From contig NC_080562.1 of the NCBI RefSeq assembly GCF_030253575.1, forward strand, positions 28,183,852-28,247,851: a stretch of 64,000 bases of DNA, read 5' to 3'. The notes beneath the pieces are model-generated. The model ran no database searches. It saw only the letters and a list, made by a program, of their open reading frames with translations, and had not been told where the DNA came from. Positions 56,951 through 64,000 of this stretch are shown here, piece by piece. The stretch is from Rhododendron vialii. Taxonomy: Eukaryota; Streptophyta; Magnoliopsida; Ericales; Ericaceae. Positions within the stretch are counted from its first letter, which is position 1. Every line of letters starts with the position of its first letter. The position numbers and the translations under genes were made by a program.

Positions 56951-59255
56951 ATTGGAAAAGTGGTCTCAATTAATAGAACGTTGTGACATAGCACAATACA
57001 ATTAATTTGGTAGAAACAAATATTTACACGGGCAGTGTAAATAATTTAATCTTGTAAAGTAATTCAGCCAATTTATTGAATCCCCAACTCCAACTCCAAC
57101 AGTATGAAGGTCATTACGAAGGCATTTGGCCGATATCATGTTTGCCATTCCAGATAGATTCAATGGGTGTAGAAATCATTACGAATTTTTCAAGAGCGAG
57201 GGTGCCCATTTTGGAAAACAGGGGTATTCTGCCAAGCGGCTGATCCAGCCGTTCATCTCGGCTTGGATAGGTCAGAGTAAATATGAGCGCAAATAAATCT
57301 GAGCTGTCGATTGCTCGGCAAATATTCGAACCGTTGATTGCCGAGATGAACGGCCGGATCGGTCTATCTACACCGCTTTGGAGGAGGTGCTTGGAAGCAT
57401 CTCCATTCCTATTTTTTTTGCCTTTATTCAAATTTTTTCGCATTTATTAGTTTTGTATTAAACTTTCGAGGGTTATTAATTCGTCACGACGAAAGGAAAT
57501 CGGAAAAGTAATTTACTATGATCAAAATTCATAATTTTATGAATAAAGACGAAAATAAGCTAAAATTTTGGGATGTTTTTTGAATGACGCTTTTACACTT
57601 GTGCTCGCACACGTGTACAAGTGTTATGTGGCTTAGGGGTGTACAATGGTATACAATTGATTTGAACTGTAATTTATACATATTCATTAGCGGAACGGGG
57701 CCTTAGAAATTTGAATAGTTGATCCTTTATATTTTGAGAGACGTAGGATGTTTATTTGAGGCCAAGCTTGTCTACGGTTGGCAGGTGCTACCCACACTTG
57801 TGTGTCCCGCGACATGCCGTATTCTTGTAACCATTCATTTTTAGGAAGTTTCATATTGGGAGAGTTGGCAGCAAGGGAGAGTCTAAGATTTTTCGGTTTA
57901 GAAACGGGTTATACAGCCGTTTGAGGTTGAGAAACGATGGGGGATGTTGAAGCCATCATTTCTATGGTTAATAGGAAGGGGAAGGCAGCTGAATCTAAAG
58001 AAATGGACAATCTAACACTGAAAAAAAAAAAAAAAAAGGCATAAAGGTAAGCGTCTCCCAGAAGCTGATCTAACAATGCTGAAATCTGTTACAAAATCCA
58101 AGGTTGATCTTGGAATTGTTTACAATGACAATGTTAGACACGGGGAGAAATTATAGATGATTGATATCAAGAATTAACAAGGTAAACTCGTGTTCCCTTC
58201 CGGAAGGCGGTGTATTTTAAGATTTTTTGAACAAGGTCAAGTCATCTAATGATAAGTCTTCGCTACCCAACAATTGAAAACCCATGATATTAGATAGAGG
58301 AGGTATAGAGGATTCTTTCTACAGCGATTTCTGGCTCATCGTTTAATGGGACCATCCATGACCTAGACCGTTCAAAGCTCAAGCTTTGATTATACAAGTG
58401 ATTCTTGATTTTCTACACCCGGAAGCAGAACTAGTAATCTGAATATTGTTTTTTCTCTGTTTTTCAAACTGTTTCTCAAGAACAATTCTTTGTATCAGAG
58501 CTTGCTCTATTTCATTTGCCCATTGTTTTGTAATCCGCCTAATAGAAAAATAACAGGCAGAAATCACATGAAGACAACATTTTATAGACCAGTACTGTCA
58601 TAGAGGCTAAAAGGTGCCAACTGTAGAATCCATTACATTAGTATTAAGACAGGATAGCCATTGCTAGTCATGGCCTTATTGTAAAGTACATTTGATCATG
58701 GAAGTTGTAAATTGAAAGACACTAAATATAATGAAACAAAACTGGAAACAAAAGCATAGGATGGTATTGATAACACGACAAAGGAACATGTTGCATCAAC
58801 AAGTCTTCAAGACCAGTTAGACCTTAGGTACCTAGGACAATATAGAGAAATTATAAGTAGATCACCAAACAGTTGGATGGGGTACGATGATATTCAGTCA
58901 AGAAAATAATTAGATCACTAAACTGGTGGATGGGGTATGGTCAAAATCAATTTTCTTGGTATGGTACCAAATTCATTTTTCAGCGGCTAATGCTAGCATA
59001 TAAGGATGCCGTTTGGCATATTTTATTGTACGGAATGAAATTGAAAACCAAATGCAATTTGCATTTGATACTGGAACCATCATCATGCTGAATGAGAGGG
59101 ATCATAGCCGACTTTTTCAAACTCCAAAATGTGAATGCTGAAGAATGTCACCACCTACTGTCGAGAAAGCAGTGGTTCTAGATGTTGACGAATGTATTTT
59201 CTCCAAGTCAAGGAGAAACTGAAGGGGTCATACCTACTCGAGATGACTGACAATA
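56951..59255. other. Intergenic region upstream of the relic and downstream of G2
   Basis: AT-rich, without a convincing gene. It contains a foldback at 57232-57384, a poly-A run at 58020-58037, and from 58380 onward sequence loosely similar to other flank parts (58860-59255 resembles 35170-35490). Confidence 0.6.
57232..57384. repeat. Foldback (MITE-like inverted repeat)
   Basis: Arms of 21 bp with one mismatch, GATCCAGCCGTTCATCTCGG at 57242 and its complement at 57340-57360, extended by weaker CCAAGCGG/CCGCTTTGG pairing to 57232 and 57384. The centre holds ATTGCTCGGCAAATATTCGA. No target duplication found. Confidence 0.6.
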
Positions 59256-59671
59256 CTAGTTCCTTTTGCCTCGATGGGCTCCAGTTTCAAGCAGAGTGTT
59301 CCGGATTGTGTGTAACTGAGGAACAATGTCAGTCATGTTCAGTCGATTGGTCGGCAGTTCTTCCGAACAAGTGATTCCAACTTCAAGTAGTGAAATCATG
59401 CAATCCTGAATTTTGTGACTGCTATGAGAGCTCTGACTCTGATTGTTGTCAATACTTGAACTTGCCTCCCCCATTTCTCTTTGTTGAAATAATGTTGCAT
59501 CAACAATTTCTGCTATTTTTTCAGGAAGAGACATCTTAACAAAGTTGTGGAGAGTGAGACTATCACTAAACATGCCATCGGTTGGTCTCTTCCCGGTAAA
59601 CATCTCCAATAAGAGGATGCCATAACTATACACATCACCACATGTTAACAACTCATTTGCCAATCCATACT

Positions 59672-60989
59672 CTTCAATTCAGGCACCACATATATAATAA
59701 GAAAGATGACGAAGATTACAGACTTGGTACTGTTTTTGAGAATAAAATGTGGCTACTTTTTAAATGCATGGTAACAAGTCACTATTCTAAGAGTACTTAT
59801 AGATTGTGTGACCCTTAAACAAGGTAGAGTTCCATGTTAGAGGCATATATTTGAATGTGACGTAAGACAATATTCCATGATCACATGATAGATCTAAGCT
59901 TTGATCAGATGTGAGCGATTATTAATGCGTTTCTTATTTCTTCTCTTTTTCTTTTTTTCTTGCCATGGTAAAAGTAGTTGGTTTGTGGCTTTTGTCATGA
60001 GAAAAACATTACAGACTTAACACAAGATTGATTCACAGCGACATTTTGAAAACCATCTAATTGATGGTCTTAAGAAGTCAAAGCTTGGCACAGTGTATCT
60101 AAATTCTATTTACTATTGACAGATTAACTATAACTTTCTCACAAAAAATTTTAGAAAGTTTGTTGGTTTATTGATTAATCAATATATTTAAAAATTTTAA
60201 AACTCTATACGTTGCAATATTTGTCTTCAAAGGAAAGATACTAATGAAAGAACAAGTAGCTAGATTGTGTTTCCCGTTCCAAAGTTTCAACTAGTGGCCA
60301 TTTCATTTACATTTAAGTAGGAATAACAGCATAAACCAACTCCCACATAGCCCGCTCCTATTAACACAGGAATGGAAAGTGGAACAAAAGGTATAATCTA
60401 CGTATATTGATATGTTCCATAAAAAAGCTTTTTATTAGAAATTATTTTCAATTCACCAGATCTTATCTTTTTCAAAAAGGTTAATAAAAAAAAAATAAAG
60501 TTCACTAAGTTAAACTAGCTAAAGTTGAATTTTCTAATTTAATATTCTTTAATGTACAAACATCCTGGGCTTGTACTAGTGCTTGTACTAGTACTACATA
60601 GCTTCTTGGCTGCATAACTACTAGCTAGATTCTCATTTGGGTATTGGTACTACTATACTAGTGAGAGATTACAATAAATGACTACATATAGAACAACAAA
60701 TTGCCTCTCTCTTTACCCCTATGGATGCAATCAAAGGAGACAAGAAACAATCAGAAAATGGGACATATTTACTTTCACTTATGGCGCCAGCTAGAAAACT
60801 AAGGTTTTAGACACTTCTACATTCTCACAATGATTCAAGAAAGACCTCTATGGGGCACCTATTTGTCACATAAACTAGGTTAAACTCAAGTCAGTAAGAA
60901 TCACAGAAAAGAACACAAAAGAATGTCTACATAAGAGAAGGTGACAAGGGAAATGAGAAATTATACTAGAGTCTAGGAGGATCATTTAC
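59672..60989 (-). other. Intron of G2
   Basis: About 520 bp longer than the G1 intron. The ends align with G1, and the extra sequence lies mainly at 59720-59950 and 60330-60545. No gene. Confidence 0.7.
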
Positions 60990-61290
60990 CTGGAGCCACA
61001 TAACCAACAGATCCCCTTATGCCAATTGAACTTGACTGATTTGTAGTCGAGCTATATGTAGCTTCTTGGAGGAATCTAGCTAACCCAAAATCACCTACAT
61101 GTCCAATCATTTCCTCATCTCGAAGTATGTTGCTCGGCTTTAAGTCACAATGAAGTATTGGGTTGGAGGAATGATGGTGAAGATAATCAATTGCGGATGC
61201 CACATCAATTGCAATATTTAACATTTGTAGGGTGTTTAAATGCCTTGATTCCTTTCGGGCATCTTCTTCGATTTCATTTGGATGCAGCCA

Positions 61291-61822
61291 GTGTTCTAAA
61301 TGGCGGCCGCCGAGGCCGCCTAGGCGCTTGGAGGTGTCCTGCCGCCACGCCAATACCCCTTGGCTTTTGATTTGGCGCCCAGGGAGGTTTGGCGGTGTTT
61401 GGCGGCCGCCTAGGCGGCCTTGGCGGCGTCGTCGGCGTCTTTGGAGGCCTTTGGTGGCCTAAAATGTATAGTATTAAACTAATGGAGATCAAGTTTTGGA
61501 AGGGTATGGAGGAGAAGAGTTAGAGGAAGGAGATGAACTTTGAACTTGGCATTAGGGATCTCCGATCTCGTTTATTTCTACTTATTGTCTTATTCAACTT
61601 ATTTGCTAGTTGCTACTACTTAATTTCATTTGAGTTTGTACATTAAACTTTGCATTATGGTTATGTAGAACTTTGAACTTGCATTATGGATACATAGAAT
61701 ATAGTTTGATTGGATAATGGTTTGTTAAAAAAAAAAAACGCCAAATTGCTTGGCGTCGCCTAGGCGGTTTGGCACTTGGAGGTGGGTCTCCGCCCTACTA
61801 GCGCCAAGCGCCATTTAGAACA
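61291..61822. mobile_element. Non-autonomous TIR element, GC-rich ends (GGCGCC/CCTAGG type)
   Basis: 532 bp with inverted ends TGTTCTAAATGGCG (61292 and, inverted, ending 61822) followed by CGCCTAGGCG-type palindromes on both sides and an AT-rich centre with a poly-A run. Flanked by a 13-bp direct repeat TTGGATGCAGCCA (61278-61290, 61823-61835) that occurs once in G1. It interrupts the G2 kinase exon. Confidence 0.85.
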
Positions 61823-62357
61823 TTGGATGCAGCCATTCCTCTAGGCTCCCATTGACCATGAACTCAAACACAAGAGCTTTAAAATCGTTGCCTTGATAAT
61901 CGACACTTGAACATGCTGTGATTACCTTTAGAAGATTTCGATGTTTGATGCTCTTCAAGGCCTTACACTCAGCAAGGAAACTCTTGGAAGCACCGTGGAA
62001 TTGAAGGTTTAGTACTTTAACTGCAACAACTTTCTGACACTCATCAAGAACACCTTTATATACTGAACCAAAACTACCCATACCAATCAAATTGGTTGGA
62101 GAAAAGCCATCAGTCACTTTAAGTAGACTTTGGTAGGACAATTGGGGAAATGAGTTTCCTAAGATTTTGACTGACGGTACATTTATTGTCCTTTTAAACA
62201 AACACAGATAAAGGAAACACAAGAACAGAAGCAGCCCTAGAAGCCCCGAGGGTATAAAAGTACTTAATTTCATGGTAAGAGTAAATCCTTTATTTCCGGA
62301 CCCTTCGGAGTTGCACGGTTGCAACTGCAATTCAGGTATTCCCCCACAGAGTTTCTT

Positions 62358-62645
62358 GTTTCCTTCAACAGAAAAGGCTGATGCATTCTGAAATACACCT
62401 CTTTCTAGTACGGGACCCTCGAAATCATTGAATGATAGGTTTAGTTTCCTTAGAAAGACAAAGTCATCCAAGTAGTCTGGAATTTTTCCTGAGAGGTTGT
62501 TGTTTCCTTCAACAGAAAAGGCTGATGCATTCTGAAATACACCTCTTTCTAGTACGGGACCCTCGAAATCATTGAATGATAGGTTTAGTTTCTTTAGAAA
62601 GACAAAGTCATCCAAGTAGTCTGGAATTTTTCCTGAGAGGTTGTT
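62358..62645 (-). repeat. 144-bp in-frame tandem duplication in G2
   Basis: Two copies, 48 codons each, offset exactly 144 bp (TTTCCTTCAACAGAAAAGG at 62359 and 62503). Each encodes NLSGKIPDYLDDFVFL, then [20 protein letters not shown] and a GN tail. They differ at only one or two bases, so the event is recent. G1 has one copy. Confidence 0.92.
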
Positions 62646-64000
62646 GTGCGAAAGATCTAAGTCCTCCATACCTCTCAAAGTAGCTAAAGATGAAGGAAGG
62701 GTGCCCCACAATTTGTTCCCTTTCATGTTTAGTGATGTAAACTTTACACAACTACCAAGAGAACTTGGAATATTACCGTCCAACATATTTTGAGAAACAT
62801 CTAGTTCTTCTAGATTTTGGAGAAGTCCAATTTCCAACGGAAGGGAACCACTCAATTTATTATAGGCAAGGTTTAGATCCAACAACGATGAGAGACTGCC
62901 AACTTCTTTGGGTATTATACCACTAAGATAGTTATGATCAAGATACAGCAACAATAAAAAATGGCATTTACCCATATGTGAAGGGATGTTCCCACGAAAA
63001 TTATTTCCAGATACGTTGAGATAAAGTAACGAAGTTAAGTTCTCAAAAGTTGTCGGGATCTCCCCGTGGAATTTATTTCCATCGAGGTTTAAAATCTGCA
63101 GCCTTTGAAGCTTCCCGATATCAGAAGGAATGTTACCACTTAAATGGTTCATGGACATGGAAAGAAAATGCAAATTGATTAGATTCCCTATGCCAGATGG
63201 GATACTCCCTACTATTTTGTTCTCAGCGAAGCTCAAAAACTAAAATTTAGTGGAAAAATTGCTGATTGATTCAGGCAACACACCTCCAAAGTTGTTGGTG
63301 GCTAGACCCATGACGGACAATCTAGTGGCATTGGTCAAAGTGTCAAGAAAGCTCAAGTCATCCACTTCCCCTGTTCCTAGAAGATTAACTTCAAGCACTA
63401 TACTCGTAAGATCAGGCACATTTTCCAAAGAAGGGACTTTTTCTATAAATTTGTTTCGCCCCAAGAACAGGTAAGCTAGTTTGGTGGCATTGGATATTGT
63501 GATAGGAATGGAACCAGTAAACAAGTTACTAGCAATAGTTAGGACTTGGAGATTAGGAAGAGTGATTCCTAGGTCTGAGGGAAGGCTGCCTTCAATTTGG
63601 TTTTCTGAAACTTCAAAGATTTCGATAGAAGAGAGATTATAGATTGAGAAAGGAATGGTACCAACCAAATTGTTCAACCCTAATTGAAGAGCTTTCAATT
63701 TTTTCCACCCACCAAGAGTATCCGGCACATTATTGCCAATCTTATTGTTAGTTGCAAAAATAATTGTAAGAGAAGATAGATTCCCAAGAATAGAAGGCAA
63801 ACTTCCTACTAGATTGTTTTTCGCAATATACAGCCCCTCGAGCTTACTCAAAGAACCGATCTCCGTAGGAATATTCCCTGTCAGCCTATTACCAGAAAAT
63901 TCAAGGCCAAGAAGGTTAGAGCAACTAGATAGATTTGTGGGAATTTCACCAGAACGGTATTGTTCACCAATGATATTCTTTGTAGTCTTCGCAAGTGGCT

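Larger units (their letters stand above)
59256..64000 (-). pseudogene. G2: LRR receptor-like kinase, disrupted (5' end outside window)
   Basis: Close paralogue of G1 with the same two-exon plan: exon 1 from beyond 64000 to 60990 (donor G|GTAAAT), exon 2 59671-59256 (acceptor GAAG|AG), intron 1319 bp. LRRs, transmembrane segment ([18 protein letters not shown]), [11 protein letters not shown], and non-[12 protein letters not shown] all remain. The damage is a frame break near 63945-63955 (VNNTVL then shifted), TAG at 63240-63242 inside the LRRs, and a 532-bp insertion at 61291-61822 in the kinase N-lobe after LEEWLHP. There is also an in-frame 144-bp tandem duplication of LRR sequence. Exon 2 itself is open and ends LLETGAHRGKRN. 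Confidence 0.92.

Noticed and set aside
57760..57840. A possible tRNA-like GC-rich stretch
   Set aside because: No cloverleaf or A/B box arrangement could be drawn.

Overview
This is nuclear DNA of a flowering plant, most likely a eudicot. The evidence is spliced LRR receptor kinase genes of the EFR/Xa21-like type, Ty1/copia and Ty3/gypsy (Tat-type) retrotransposons, a Mutator-like element, an Au-like SINE scrap and MITEs. I saw no bacterial, organellar, rRNA, tRNA or CRISPR sequence. The species cannot be named from the sequence alone.

The host backbone is a minus-strand tandem array of LRR receptor kinase genes. From left to right it holds: the first 22 codons of one gene (P1, 2805-2871), cut off by a Copia element; its long upstream flank; an apparently intact gene (G1, 35494-39379, two exons, 1029 codons, non-RD kinase); a second copy of the same upstream flank (39380-43858 plus 56113-56592); and a damaged gene (G2, 59256 to beyond 64000). 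Each flank copy ends in the same relic of a kinase 3' exon (34672-34800 and 56500-56950), so the unit 'kinase gene plus flank plus relic' was duplicated as a block.

The insertions sit on this backbone like a fossil record. Copia D (1-2804) hits P1. Gypsy A (5593-27748, 5-bp TSD TAAAT) sits in flank copy 1. It carries a spliced antisense ORF on the plus strand and a gag-pol remnant on the minus strand whose RT-RNase H part is deleted. Gypsy B (10233-21318, TSD CCCTG) is nested in an intron of A's antisense ORF. It has 972-bp LTRs that differ at about one base, and one open 1892-aa gag-PR-RT-RH-INT polyprotein. Copia C (28880-33998) has LTRs that look identical but a broken ORF. In flank copy 2 sits a 12.2-kb Mutator-like element (43859-56103, exact 9-bp TSD GCTGGAAGT). 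It has a degenerate MURA transposase on the minus strand and a degenerate DUF1985/ULP1-protease-like gene on the plus strand, the arrangement known as KIU/Kaonashi. A solo LTR of the B family (52542-53385, TSD AACAT) lies in the MURA intron.

About 55 kb of the 64 kb is transposon DNA or relics. The best leads are the antisense ORF system of the two Tat-type elements (own candidate promoter, introns, PF04195-like domain), an array of about 23 short palindromes in element B whose core recurs in its LTR, and the intact non-RD receptor kinase G1.
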